Below, one piece after another: positions 11,701 through 22,945 of a DNA stretch of 64,000 bases. The notes beneath the pieces were generated by a model. That model worked only from the letters and a program-made list of their open reading frames with translations. It was not told the origin of the DNA and did not search any database. Position numbers and translations under genes: made by a program. Source of the stretch: Labia minor (Eukaryota; Arthropoda; Insecta; Dermaptera; Spongiphoridae); contig OY720346.1 of the NCBI GenBank assembly GCA_963082975.1, positions 21,880,720-21,944,719 of the forward strand, read 5' to 3'. Positions within the stretch are counted from its first letter, which is position 1; each line of letters opens with the position of its first letter.

Positions 11701-13164
11701 TACTAAAAATCTATTATTTAAAATTAATTGTTTTGTTATATGCTATACTATGCTAGAATGTAGTATCTATTATTAATATTTAAATAATTTAATTAAATAC
11801 AAAATTTCCAAATTATATAATAATCTAAATTAATTTTATCACATACAATAAATATGAGGGTGTAGTAATTTAATGTGTATAATATCAAGTCACTAAATTT
11901 ATAGCTCAAATTATGTTTATATGTGTATTCTAATACCTTGGAATGTATCGTTTGCGAAAACTGATAAAGTTTCAAAAACAAAACGCTTCATTTTGAACTT
12001 GAGTAACGTAATTAATCACTGTCAAGCTCAGAATTTGACTGAGGATTGTTGACATTCCCTTGTCTAGACAAAGTATGTCATACACGTATACATCAGTAAA
12101 TATTTAATTGGGGAATATTCTATTGATTAACTTTTTAATTTTTTTTTCTTTTTTTTGCTTAAATCCTATTATTTTTCTTTCCCAATTGGTTTAATTATTT
12201 TTATTATACTTTGTTTATTTTAGCAATCAGTAAATTAATTTACTCTGATCATATTAGTAGTACTAAAAACTCATCAAATAAAATCAATTAAATAAAAAAA
12301 AAAAATCATCCATTTGCTCACATAAAAAGAATCTGTTTATTTAATATCTATTTAATTATGATTAATATAGTTTTATGTCAAAGAAAATTTAATGTTAAAA
12401 AATAAATTTATATATAGATTACCTGAATATATGAATATAATTTAATCAAATTTTATGAATTTTTCATTTGCTATAGTTACTTTGTGAATTTAATCCATTT
12501 ATTCAAAGAGAAGTGAATAATTTGAAAAAAAAAATGTTATACAGGTCATTGCTAACATGAAAATTTAATACATTAAAACGGGGTTTAGATGAATAAAGTT
12601 ATCAGAATTTTTTAGACATGTATTTTGTTTTTTGTTTTTTGTTTTTTTTTTGTTAATATTTCATCTCTGTCCATTTAACATAATTATAGTTATAAAATAA
12701 ATATTATTTTGAAGTGGATAAAAACGGTTTCATTAAATAATAAGACTTCTTGAGTTTAGTGTGTTGTCGTTTAAAATATGGACGCATAGCACTATGAGTG
12801 TGGAAATATTTTAATTTTCATATAAGCAATGGATGTACAAGTTAAACCCTCTCGTTTGGATGACAAGACTGTAAAGTCAGCTCAGTATAGCTTGTTTTAT
12901 TAATCAACGAATAATGAAACAAAGTTTTAGAAAATAAAAATGAAAATAGAAATTTATTTTTAAATTGAAAACATAAATTTTACATATATAATACAAATAA
13001 AAATTTTAAAGAAATATTTTAATATAAATCCTTTTTATTTCTTATTCTTAATTAAATAATTCTAGAAATTAATTATATTTTTTTAATATAGCTTAGTTCC
13101 ATTTAAAATTTTATTTATTATTTTTAATAATATATTTTTATAAAAAATGATAAAAACTAATTTA
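11701..13164. other. AT-rich intron, nothing recognised
   Basis: Low complexity sequence. No coding similarity and no clear repeat ends. Confidence 0.5.
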
Positions 13165-13506
13165 ATGGTTAAATGTCTGTCTGTGTGTGTGTGAGGGGGG
13201 GGGGGTGTATATAAACAAGATTACGCAAAAACGGTTTGAGCTAAAATAATGAAATTTGGTACACGGGCATTATTCAAAATTCGTAGTTTTCTATCAACTT
13301 TTGATAAATGCAGCTCAACCGGAAGAGTCATTACCTACCACGTTCTGATTTTTTTTCCTCTAAACTGACCAAACGCCCTGATTTAACAAATATTATTTAT
13401 TAATTTTAATTTATAATTTATAATTAATTAAATTTAATTTAAATATAATATATGTTATTTAATCCAATTCAAATTTCGAGATAGTCGAGTGGAGATACTC
13501 CAGTTT
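13165..13506 (+). mobile_element. Family B Helentron-like repeat, 5'-truncated copy
   Basis: It begins within the GTCTGTGTGTG microsatellite, has ATTACGCAAAAACGGTTTGA and GAAATTTGGTACACGG, and ends with the 3' ATIR CGAGATAGT followed by hairpin GAGTGGAGATACTC. The 5' end and part of the middle are missing compared with 56303-56902. Confidence 0.75.
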
Positions 13507-13842
13507 TTTCTTAGAATTTCAGGTAAATAATAACAAAAAGTACTGCTATTCTATTTATTGAAATAGACAAAGATATACAAATATTTATATATATATATAT
13601 AAAAGCTTATTAATTCAGGTGGCAAGAATAAAATAATATAATATAATAATTCGCATCAATTGAAATTTCTACAAACGTAATCGCAAATTTTTCATAAAAA
13701 AAAATATGAAGTTTCATTTATATCATTTTCCAATTTCAAATATCGCTTACAAACTCGTAATGACAGTTCCATAGGAAAGATAGATAAAATCTCTTATTGC
13801 TAACATAAAAATTAATAATAAATAAATAAATTAATTAATATG

Positions 13843-14327
13843 TTTATAACATAAATATTTTTAATTTTATTTTATTTATAATATATAAGTAATAACTGGC
13901 TGTCACTTCATGTGACGTCTTATAATTTTAAATTAAGAAAAAACTAATGAAGATGATTTTTCCAGAGGATAAAATTAATACAAAGTGCATGATTCGTGGA
14001 GATAGGTAAAAAATCTCCTCATGTGAAATTTGGTGTGAAAATAACCCTTCCCTTCCTATTGTCGATCGCTAATACTACCACTTCCGGTTTCCGGATATAC
14101 ACCAAAAGTTGATCCATTCATCATACTGATGCATTAAGTAAATATACCAAATTTCATCAAAATCCGTTGAGCCGTTCAAGCTATACATCTATACGGACGG
14201 ACGGACAGACATCATGCTAAAAATTCTTTTTTCTGTTAAGAAATGCATGATTCATGGAGATATGTAAAAATCTCCACATGTGAAATTTGGTGTGAAAACA
14301 ATACCTCCCCTATCGTCGGTCGGTAAT
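13843..14327 (-). mobile_element. Family A Helentron-like repeat, partial copy
   Basis: The minus-strand 5' ATIR ACCGACCGACG lies near 14327. The copy carries the CCGGAAACCGGAAGTGGTAG block and the TATTTATAATATATA zone, and stops before the 3' hairpin. One TGACGTC site survives, mutated. Confidence 0.75.
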
Positions 14328-15276
14328 AAAGGAAATTTCTAGAATAATGAATGTAAAATTATTTTAAATATTTTTTTTTGAAAAATAAGAAAAATATGTT
14401 TAAAAAATTCAGTCGATATAGTATTTTAAAGTAAGCATAAAGCAAAAAAAAAAATATTGTAAAAATAAAACAATTAATAATTCTTCCTCCTTCCGTCTCC
14501 CCCATTCTAATTGTAAAAATATCTAATTTAAATTTAATCTCTTACATAATAGACAATTGTTTGCTTAAAATATATGTTGTTATCGCTCAATGCAATTGGT
14601 TATTTTCTATCATAATATCAAATCAAAAATAATATTGAAACTAGATAATGAAATATTAGGTAGACACCCTTTGTTATTATTGTGCCATCCCTATGCAATA
14701 ATTGTTTTTAAGCTTCGTTATGAATGAGATGAAATCAATAATCTAAATATATATATATATAAAAACCGAGGGCTTTGCTGGAGGACAAAACGAGTAGGGA
14801 GTAAGAGGGGGTTAACTCAACGAAAGTATACGTAGGACGATAAAAAAAATTCATGGAATATATTCTCCTTAGCATATTATTTATCCTGTTACATTATTCG
14901 CGTAGGGTGTAAAAAAATAAAAAATATTAGTGACAAATTAATAACAACATAAAAATAATAGGTATTGAAGAATATTTTATTTATACTCGGCAAAAACATA
15001 TTTTATGGTAGCGTATTTAATATGACAAAATCTATATATATATATATATATATATGTATGAAGGTGACAAAATTTATTAAAATATTTTCATCGAAAGAGA
15101 ATAAATTTGGATTATATATGAATATAAGATATGAAAAAATAATCAATGAGTTATGTATGTAATGTTTCATATTACTCGGGAACAGTTCTAGAATCACTAT
15201 ATTACAAAATATTTAGGTCATTTAATAAAATGCGAGAATAAAGAGAGAAAATAAAAAAATAAAATAACAAAAATTT
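14328..15276. other. AT-rich intron with (TA)n at 15030-15055
   Basis: No gene was recognised. A segment after a TA run at 14745-14850 (CCGAGGGCTTTGCTGGAGGA) is less AT-rich but matches nothing I know. Confidence 0.4.
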
Positions 15277-15793
15277 AGCTGGAGTGTCTCCACTCGACTA
15301 TCTCCCAATTTGAATTGGATTAAATAACATAATATATTATATATAAATTAAAATTAATAAATAATATTTATTAAACAGCGTCACGTGTTGGCGCGTAAGA
15401 TTTGCAATGTTAAAAAATTAATTCAGCGATTCAACCAAGCTGAAACTCTATATATAGCAGTTTTATACAATTTTTAATCATTTGAAAAATCTTTATTTTT
15501 ACGGTCAGTTTGGAGGGAAAAAAATCAAAACTTTGTAGATAATGACCCTTTTAAGGTTGAGCTACATTTCTCAAAAACTATGAATTTTGAATAATGCCCA
15601 TGTACCAAATTTCATTATTCTAGCTCAAACCGTTTTTGCGTAATCTTGGTTACATATACACACACACACACACAGATATTTACCTCAACCTTAGTGAAAA
15701 TGATTCAGGAACCTTCAAAACGTATAAAAACATCAAAATCTCAACATCGAAAATTTTCGTGATCGCAATACAATCTCTGGCGTGATAGTAAAA
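15277..15793 (-). mobile_element. Family B Helentron-like repeat, near-complete copy
   Basis: On the minus strand it starts near 15793 with TTTTACTATCACGCCAGAG and contains a GTGTGTGTGT microsatellite and the AAAACGGTTTGAGCTAGAAT block. It ends with ATIR, hairpin GAGTGGAGACACTC and CAGCT. Confidence 0.85.
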
Positions 15794-16171
15794 TGGATGT
15801 GATTTTAGTTAGTTAGTTAGTTATATATAGTTTAGGAATAGAAATAATTTTAAGAAAATAATTAATAAAAGAAACCTTCTACCATTAATATATATAAATG
15901 TTTTATTAAAAAATAGAAATACGTACACATGCATTTTATTAACATCCAATTATATAATTATTTATATTGAATTGATAATTTAATTAATAATAAGTAATTT
16001 CTGTAAATTTAATTAAATTTTTTTTTTGTTTTAATAAAAGCTTCTAAATTATTTTTAAAAATATATAATATGAATATAATAAAAAAGAAAATAATAAATA
16101 AATAATAAATATATGATTATATTAATTTTTGTTTGTTTAATTTAATTTAATTTGTTGTTTGCCTGTGATAG

Positions 16172-16243
16172 CAATGTGCAGATGCAGATCGCATGGCATT
16201 GGAGGGACTGAATGAGGACTCTGACAACGGCAATCCCTCTTGA
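16172..16243 (+). CDS. Possible short terminal exon (23 codons) of an unknown gene
   Basis: After a T-rich tract and the acceptor-like GTGATAG, an open frame reads QCADADRMALEGLNEDSDNG, then NPS and a TGA stop. Composition and codon use are unlike the AT-rich surroundings. AATAAA follows at 16336-16341, with a GT-rich stretch (GCGATGTGTCC) just beyond, as expected for a polyadenylation site. The frame would start in phase 0, so it is not compatible with splicing directly from the dioxygenase exon at 2848-3050, which ends in phase 2. I do not recognise the peptide. It could be a nested gene's last exon or a gene fragment carried by a transposon. Confidence 0.35.
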   Translation, partial: QCADADRMALEGLNEDSDNGNPS

Positions 16244-16335
16244 GTAATGCATAAAGCGGTTCCGGGGGGTTGACTTAAAAATTGACTAAAGAAGGGGTTT
16301 TGGAAAGTACAAGTACAAGTCCGCCACTTATTCAG

Positions 16336-16341
16336 AATAAA
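16336..16341 (+). terminator. Candidate polyadenylation signal AATAAA
   Basis: It is placed about 95 bases after the TGA of the possible exon at 16172-16243 and is followed by a GT-rich element. AATAAA is common by chance in AT-rich DNA; the context is what makes this one notable. Confidence 0.35.
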
Positions 16342-16573
16342 TCCAATATATGCGATGTGTCCAGGATTTCCCCTTAAAAAAATATATTAATTTTAGTATA
16401 ATAAATTAGAAGTTTTTATTTAAAAAAAAAACAAATAAAAATTTTCAGGACCTAGTTGCAATTAGTTATTATTAATATTATCGTTTCGATATAAATAATT
16501 ATATAATTGCATGTTAATACATTATAATGTAGGTATGATTTATATTTTTCCATTTCATAACTAAATATATATT

Positions 16574-16683
16574 TTGACATTACATATACATCCATTGGAC
16601 ACACATATTTATGTTTTATTGATTTGGCCAATAGAGGACTTTACCGTTGTGTCTCCAATGGATGTACCTATATGTAATGCAAT
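16574..16683. repeat. Short fold-back (inverted repeat of about 30 bases)
   Basis: ATTACATATACATCCATTGG at left and CCAATGGATGTACCTATATG at right form imperfect arms around a loop of about 50 bases containing TTGGCCAATAGAGG. Confidence 0.6.
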
Positions 16684-17005
16684 ATTCAAACTTTAATCAT
16701 TTTTATCTCGAACAGTAAAAGAGACTCCCGATATTGCCTAAGAAGTTTCTTAGTATTAAACAAGGAAATCCACTGGCAAAGTTTCATTAAAATTCGAGAG
16801 GTGACCAATTTCCTGATCAATTATCTATATTTTTTATGTATTATATTAAATAAATAAATATATTTATAGAAAGATAGATAAAAATAATTATTATTTATAA
16901 GAATATTACAAAATTAAAATTATACATCAAATGATAATATGATTCAACGCCTTTAGAAAAAAAAATATTTTTTAAGTGTTCAGTTTAAGTGTGTAGAGCA
17001 AAATA

Positions 17006-17935
17006 AAATGGTGTGTTCGAAAAATAAGGTGACTTTGTATTTTTAAGAAAAAATATTTATTTATCAATATTTATGTGTTGTCCCCTTCAAAGTAATCCCC
17101 CTCAGATGCAATACACTTATGCCAACGGTTTTTACAATCCTCAAGCACTTCTCATAAGCACTTTTCGGTATAGCCTTGAGCTCTTCCAGCAATGCAATCT
17201 TTATCTCCTCAATCGTTGCAAATCTCCGTCCTTTCATAGGTCTCTTTATTTTTGGGAAAAAGAAAAAGTCACATGGGGCCAAATCCGGTGAATATGGTGG
17301 CTGAGGCATGATTGTGGTGTTGTGTTTTTGGCCAAAAAATCTCTCACAAGCAAAGATGAGTGAGCAGGGGCATTATCGTGATGCAAAAGCCATGAATTGT
17401 TTTTCCACAATTCTGGACGTTTTCTTCGTATTGCTTCTCGCAAACGGAGCATAACTTCAAGATAATACTGTTTATTGACCGTACGACCATATGGTAAGAA
17501 CTCCTGATGCACCACGCCATGGTAATCGAAGAAAATAGTGAGCAAAAGCTTCCAGAGCGAGGCTCGTCATTGACATCTTCACGGCCATCTTGGAAGAGTT
17601 TGTACCACTTGTAAACATTTCTTTTACTCAGAACAGTTACACCGTATGCCACTGTCAACATTTCAAGTGTTTCAGAGCACTTTATTTTATTTTTTACACA
17701 AAATTTGATGCAAATCCTTTAACTCATATTTTTCCATAGCAAAAAATCGCTGAGCATGCAAAACACTTATAACCTTTACGCCTCTCACAACCAAACAAAA
17801 AATGCTATACTCTTGAAACTTGGTACAGATGTTCGGGAAGAATGTACCAACATAACAAAACAAAAAAAAATCGATAATCGAAAGTACGTTGCTCGCGAAA
17901 TTTGAAAAGTCACCTTACTTTTCGAACACACCTCG
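17006..17935 (-). mobile_element. Mariner transposon, internally deleted, TA target sites
   Basis: The inverted ends share GGTGTGTTCGAAAA[AG]TAAG and lie next to TA dinucleotides (17004-17005 and 17936-17937). Length is about 930 bases, against roughly 1.3 kb for full mariners. The transposase remnant is annotated separately. Confidence 0.85.
17064..17661 (-). pseudogene. Mariner transposase remnant (deleted and frameshifted)
   Basis: Mariner transposase cuts and pastes DNA using a DDD catalytic triad. Read on the minus strand, the N-terminal helix-turn-helix part survives (KRNVYKWYKLFQDGREDV, then the DEPRSG linker). It joins directly to TIFFDYHGVVHQEFLP, so the segment with the first catalytic aspartate is gone. 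The second aspartate (HHDNAPAHSS) and the third (PYSPDLAPCDFFFFPK) remain. The frame shifts near the HTH junction and again near 17300. The C-terminus reads KAIPKSAYEKC, a family hallmark. This copy cannot be active. Confidence 0.9.
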
Positions 17936-17936
17936 T

Positions 17937-18759
17937 ACTTAAAAGTTTAATATTTAATTATAATTATGTTTATATATAATTTACCTACATTAACATTTTC
18001 TTAAAATTTTAAATTCATATTTTATGATTTTCTTAAAACTCAATTTCAGATTAAAACTATTGTTTTATTACAAATTGTATTGTTAATTGAGATATTTAAA
18101 TAGTATAAAATAAATTTAGTTATTATGTAAATTAAACGCCTTTCTAATCCGATATACATACTCATTATAACGTTTTTATTTTATTTTATAAATAGAAACT
18201 ATAAATAAAAGTTATTATATGTATAAATCAAATAATTAGTTATATTAATCATTCTTTATATATGGTTTATGAAATATTGTTGGTATTAATGTTGTACTCA
18301 ATAGAATAATCTTATAAAAATATATTTAAAACGATGTTTTTATTAAAAAATATATATATATATATAATATATGAATATAAAAATATCGAAGAATTGTTAT
18401 ATTAGAATTCAATGAAAATATAAAATGTTATTACCTATGCTATTTTTATTCTCTCTCAATAATAAATTTGTTTATTTATATTTTAAAAGCATTTTAAATA
18501 TAATAAAATATAATATTATTTATTATTCCAAAAAAAGTTCAAACATCTTGTCAATTTGTTTATTATCTGATATATATAAAGAAATAAAGAATTTTTTAAT
18601 ATACTAGAAACTAGAAAATTGAGATATGACCCAGTTAGTATAAATAGGATGAAATTTAAAATTAAATTTCAGTAGTATAAAAAATTAGCTTAATATATAT
18701 TTAGTTAATAAAATAATTTGAATATGGTAAAAATTAAAAATTAAAAATTATATTATATT
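17937..18759. other. AT-rich intron, nothing recognised
   Basis: Low-complexity AT-rich DNA ending in a (TATTA)n run at about 18745-18775. No gene. Confidence 0.5.
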
Positions 18760-18871
18760 ATATTATATTATATTTTGTTTAGTAATGATCTAAAAATAAA
18801 CAAAAAAATGAGCTGTGGCCAGGCACAGAACCGACCGATGATTTGATAAAATATGGTATATTTACTTAATG

Positions 18872-19336
18872 CAGAGGTTCTTAAACTTATGTACTCCGCG
18901 GACCCCCACTTGGAGAAATTTTTTTTGACGGACCCCATCCCAACTTTAGGTACTTTACGTCATTTTATTAGTTAATTTCTGGCTTACGATCTCATAAGAA
19001 CAAGGATATATGTTGAATATTTCTAACAGTGATTGGTGAATAACGATTTTTTTGCATAATGTAGAACACATTTTATTAGAAATTATAATATTGAAGAAAG
19101 AAAATTCAGCTAAATATGAAGATGGAAACGGAAGCAATAGTTTTCTTGCACATTTTGTTGAATTTGGGTATTTGATCTCTGTTTCCTCACAAAGCCATGC
19201 CATCGCTCCTTTTATATTAAATAAAGTTTTAACTGACTCATCATTTTCTCGTGCACCTGTACGATGACTTTGCGGACCCCCAGTAAAGTCTTCGCGGACC
19301 CCCAGGGGTCCGCGGACCACAGTTTAAGAACCTCTG
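18872..19336 (-). mobile_element. hAT-superfamily element with perfect 8-bp target duplication
   Basis: The ends are CAGAGGTTCTTAAACT and AGTTTAAGAACCTCTG. The element is flanked on both sides by ACTTAATG (18864-18871 and 19337-19344), the 8-bp duplication typical of hAT transposons. Its 465 bases are a deletion derivative. Confidence 0.9.
18955..19320 (-). pseudogene. hAT transposase C-terminal remnant (hATC-like)
   Basis: A 121-codon open frame on the minus strand contains AMAWLCEETEIKYPNST and ARKLLLPFPSSYLAEFSFF. This resembles the dimerisation (hATC) region of hAT transposases of the ZBED5/SCAND3-like group, where the motif is usually LLLPFSTTYLCExGFS. The N-terminal zinc finger and most of the catalytic core are absent. 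The frame begins inside the terminal repeat region, so the true start is not here. Confidence 0.7.
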
Positions 19337-19677
19337 ACTTAATGCATCAGTAGCATGAATTCATAAATTTTTAGTGTATATCCGGAAACCGGAAGTGGTA
19401 GTTTACAAAGTAATTTTTTATTTACAACAACATTAATTGTATATATATATAAAATATAAAAAAAAATATTTTTAAAATTTGAATTAAAATGACTAAATTA
19501 TATTATCTTGGTTTTTATTTTTAGTTTAATTACTCAATTATTAATTACTACGATATTTTAAGTGAAATAATTTCCGACAATGAATATAAAATTAATACTT
19601 TGTAAACTACCACTTCTGGTTTCCGGATATACACTAAAAATTTATGAATTCATGCTACTGATGCATTAAGTAAATAT

Positions 19678-20084
19678 TATTATTATCAACAGGCCTTGAA
19701 GGCCTCAAGCGAGATGAGTTCGCACTCAAAGTTCCCATCTTCCATGGCACTCTGTCCATTGCCACCTCCCTCCAGTTCTTGACCTTCAACTTCTGGAGAT
19801 CTTCCTGCGCCTCCTCGCACCATCTTCTGGGGGGTCTCCCTTTCCGTCTTCTTCCAACTTGAGAGCACCAGATTCGGCATCCCCTTCTCCTTCCTTTGGA
19901 TATGCCCCAACCATCTCAGTCTTTGCGACCTCACTATGCTATCGGCGGGTCCGTGTATAAGGCCCTCAACTCAGCATTGGTCCTCTTCCTCCAACCCTCA
20001 CTCGTCTCCACACCTCCGTATATTCCCCTTAATATTCCTCTTTCCCAACACCCCAACGCATCTTCTTCGACCCTGTTCAGCACC
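19678..20084 (-). mobile_element. 5'-truncated non-LTR retrotransposon (LINE) with 14-bp target duplication
   Basis: CATTAAGTAAATAT flanks the insert at 19664-19677 and 20085-20098. On the minus strand the insert ends in a GATAATAATAA tail, so it is a 3' fragment of a LINE inserted by target-primed reverse transcription. Its GC content is far above the surroundings. Confidence 0.85.
19686..20076 (-). pseudogene. LINE reverse-transcriptase ORF, C-terminal end
   Basis: The minus-strand frame has RSQRLRWLGHIQRKEKGMPN and, further on, a stretch ending near EDGNFECELISLEAFKAC. The RLRWLGHIxRM pattern followed by WxxxxxR is the conserved tail of ORF2 proteins in many arthropod LINEs. Only the last part remains, and the frame is broken upstream of about 19934. 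Confidence 0.75.
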
Positions 20085-20740
20085 CATTAAGTAAATATAC
20101 CATATTTTATCAAAATTCGTTGAGTCGTTCAAGTTCGTACGTGTCCATACGGACACAACGGACGAACGGACAGACATTTTTTTTTTAACAAAATGCAATC
20201 TAATTTTTATTTCTTTGGTTGATTTTTTGTTCTTATTTGATTATTATATTCATAATAAATATGTATATTTGTCATCATTTTGACTAATAAAAGATAAACA
20301 CAAAATTGTTCTATCCAGGGATGGATTCAAATATTTAATGAAATGTGACTAAAAAGCAGGAACGAAGTACGATCGAATCCAATTTTAGTGTCATTTAATG
20401 TATAATATAATCCAATTTCAAAACGATTTCGAAGATATTGAATGAGATCAAAATTGGAATCGATTTATAAATTATTATTAAAAATATGTATTGGAGGGGT
20501 TTTCTAGAGAAATGAACAAATTTAATTTTGATTCTTTATATTAGATTTTATTCTATATGTATAACATTCAAGTAATTTAAAAATTAATAAGAAAAAATAT
20601 TTTTGACTGGAATATTACAAATACGAAACTCAAAGTATAATTTACACAAAATTATATAAAAATTCTACAAAAAAGATAATAATAATAAATATAATCAGAC
20701 CAAAATTTTTACATATTTAAATTCATCTCCATTTAAATTT

Positions 20741-21356
20741 TTACTATCTCACCAGAGATAGTATTGCGATCACGAAAATTTTCGATGTTGGGATTTTGAT
20801 GTTTTTATACGTTTTGAAGGTTCCTGAATCATTTTCACTAAGGTTGAGAAAAATGTCTGTCTGCGTGTGTGTGTGTGGGGGGGGGGGCGGGGTGTATATA
20901 GACAAAATTACGCAAAAACGGTTTGAGCTAGAATAATGAAATTTGGTACACGGACATTATTCAAAATTCGTAGTTTTCTAATTTTTGAGAAATGTAGCTC
21001 AACCGGAAATGGGTCATTACCTACCACGTTATGATTTTTTCCTCTAAAGTGACCGTAAAAATAAAGATATATGTTTGATATTTTTACACAATATTAAAAA
21101 TTGTATAAAACTGATATATATATAGAATTTCAGCTCGATTGAATCTCTGAAAAAGTACCGGAATTAATTTTTTAACGCTGCAAATCACGCGCCAGAACGT
21201 GACGTGTTGCCATCAACAAGGAGTCATACACGGGCTGATTTAATAAATATTATTTATTAATTTTAATTTATAATTTAATTAATTAAATTTAATTTAAATA
21301 TAATATGTTATTTTATCCAATTCAAATTTGCGAGATAGTCGAGTGGAGACACTCCA
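20741..21356 (+). mobile_element. Family B Helentron-like repeat, full-length copy
   Basis: It starts TTACTATCTCACCAGAGATA, has a GTGTGTGTG tract followed by a G run, and the CGGTTTGAGCTAGAATAATG block. It ends with CGAGATAGTCGAGTGGAGAC and ACTCC. It contains the 5' ATIR, 3' ATIR and hairpin. Confidence 0.85.
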
Positions 21357-21475
21357 AATTTTTTTTAGCCAAATTAAACCTTCTTAATTTGTAGATTTCT
21401 TTATTCACAAATTACATCTAATATTATCATATTTCATTTATATATATATATGTGATATTATAATTTATTCATTTT

Positions 21476-21700
21476 TACCGACCGACCATAGGAAGGGAAA
21501 GTATTGCTTTCACACCAAATTTCTCAATGTGGAGATTTTTACATATCTGCACGAATCATTATAAATATAATAATCAAATAAGAATAAAACATCAACCAAA
21601 GAAATAACATTAACATTAACAAACAGAAAAAAGTACATATTTTTAGAATGATATCTGTCAGTCCTTCGGTCTGTCCTGAACTTTTTGAACGACCCTCGTA
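21476..21700 (+). mobile_element. Family A-related diverged copy
   Basis: It begins ACCGACCGACCATAGGAAGG with the CACACCAAATTT block and ends near a degraded GTCTGTCC tract. Part of its middle matches 20205-20260 in inverted orientation. Confidence 0.6.
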
Positions 21701-21836
21701 TATTTAAATACAAAAAGATAAAATCGTCATTGCATCTGTATCATCATATTTTCATCTTTTGACCAATAGGAAATAAGAGTTATTTCTATATAACAATCGT
21801 TTCATTGGCTCTGTTTATTGGTTCAGCCCCTTCAAA

Positions 21837-21864
21837 TCAATATATATATATATATATATATATA
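21837..21864. repeat. (TA)n microsatellite
   Basis: An uninterrupted run of alternating A and T. Confidence 0.85.
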
Positions 21865-22945
21865 ATCATTCTTGTTAGAGAGAGAATTGTTTTTTCCATT
21901 TAATAAAATAATATTTTTTCAAATATATCTCAATTTTAATGTTTCTATTTTCTAATAGTCCTACAAATAATACAATACTTGATATTTATAAATACTAAAC
22001 CTTTTTATCAATACATTTTGTTTTCATCAACACAACATATATTTATTGACTTTATTTTAAAATTATTTATTTATTGTTTTCTATTTTCGACACCTTATTT
22101 CCTTCTACATAAATTTATATTTTCATAATTTATCAATTTATTTATTTAACAAATTATATTACTCATATTTCATTAGAAATTTAAATCCCATGGCAATATA
22201 TCTTAGGTTGTTTATAATATCTGACATTGTATTAACATCTTACAAATTATGTACTATATATTATATTGTAGCATAGATATTCACGAGATGAAAATAGAAA
22301 AGTAATATCAAAACTATTAAATGCTCGTTATATATTATATTTCCTAACGTGTGCTTTTTTCCTTAGACTGTTCTTTTTAATATAAAGTTCTCTATCTGTA
22401 ATAGGTGGTAGCACCAGGGCTTTTTATTTATAAAGAAAAAAAAATTTAATAATTCGAAGGCAGACAAGGAATGTGAAACATGGAATCCCTCGATTAGGAA
22501 AAGATTGAAAGAGGGAAGAAAGGGGAGTCGATAAAGTATACATTCATTCAAGCAAGCTTTGAAATGTAATCCTAATACATGCGTGCTTGGATTCCGGGTT
22601 GATCAATACCTCGGACAAAAGTACCGGAGTGCCATAGATCTAAGGTAATTCGTGTAGGTAAAGGCGCTGTTGAATAAACATGATAAGAATTTAATTGCAT
22701 GAGACGCCGGCAGATTAAATGATAAAGCATTCACCTATTAAGCTCGTGTTAAGTCATCTTTTGAACATAAATAGGAAGAAACCGGAAGAGGATGGATGGT
22801 AGGAGTGCTGAATATGTAAATACATCGAAAAGACATTCCAACGATTCGAATTACACATTAAATGAATCTATTAATTATTCATAATTAATCTTTTTAATTT
22901 AAACACCCTAGAGTGATGTTTTTATTTATGTTTATTTTATTTTTT
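21865..22945. other. AT-rich intron with a less AT-rich unique stretch (22550-22810)
   Basis: The 22550-22810 part has ordinary base composition (for example GAGACGCCGGCAG) but no long open frame or known motif. No gene is called. Confidence 0.4.

Larger units (their letters stand above)
18760..20190 (-). repeat. Rearranged family A-related palindrome carrying two insertions
   Basis: Two family A core segments face each other. Left arm pieces are 18842-18871 and 19345-19412; right arm pieces are 19601-19677 and 20099-20128. Each contains TATATTTACTTAATGCATCA and the CGGAAACC[GA]GAAGTGGTAG block. The left side ends in the 3' hairpin variant CTGTGCCTGGCCACAG with ACCGACCGATG. A related copy lies at 28090-28400. 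A hAT interrupts the left arm and a LINE the right arm. Confidence 0.65.

Noticed and set aside
14745-14850. Possible Helitron 5' end (TA run followed by CCGAGGGCTTTGCTGG)
   Set aside because: No TC start after an A, no 3' CTAG end and no second copy in the window.
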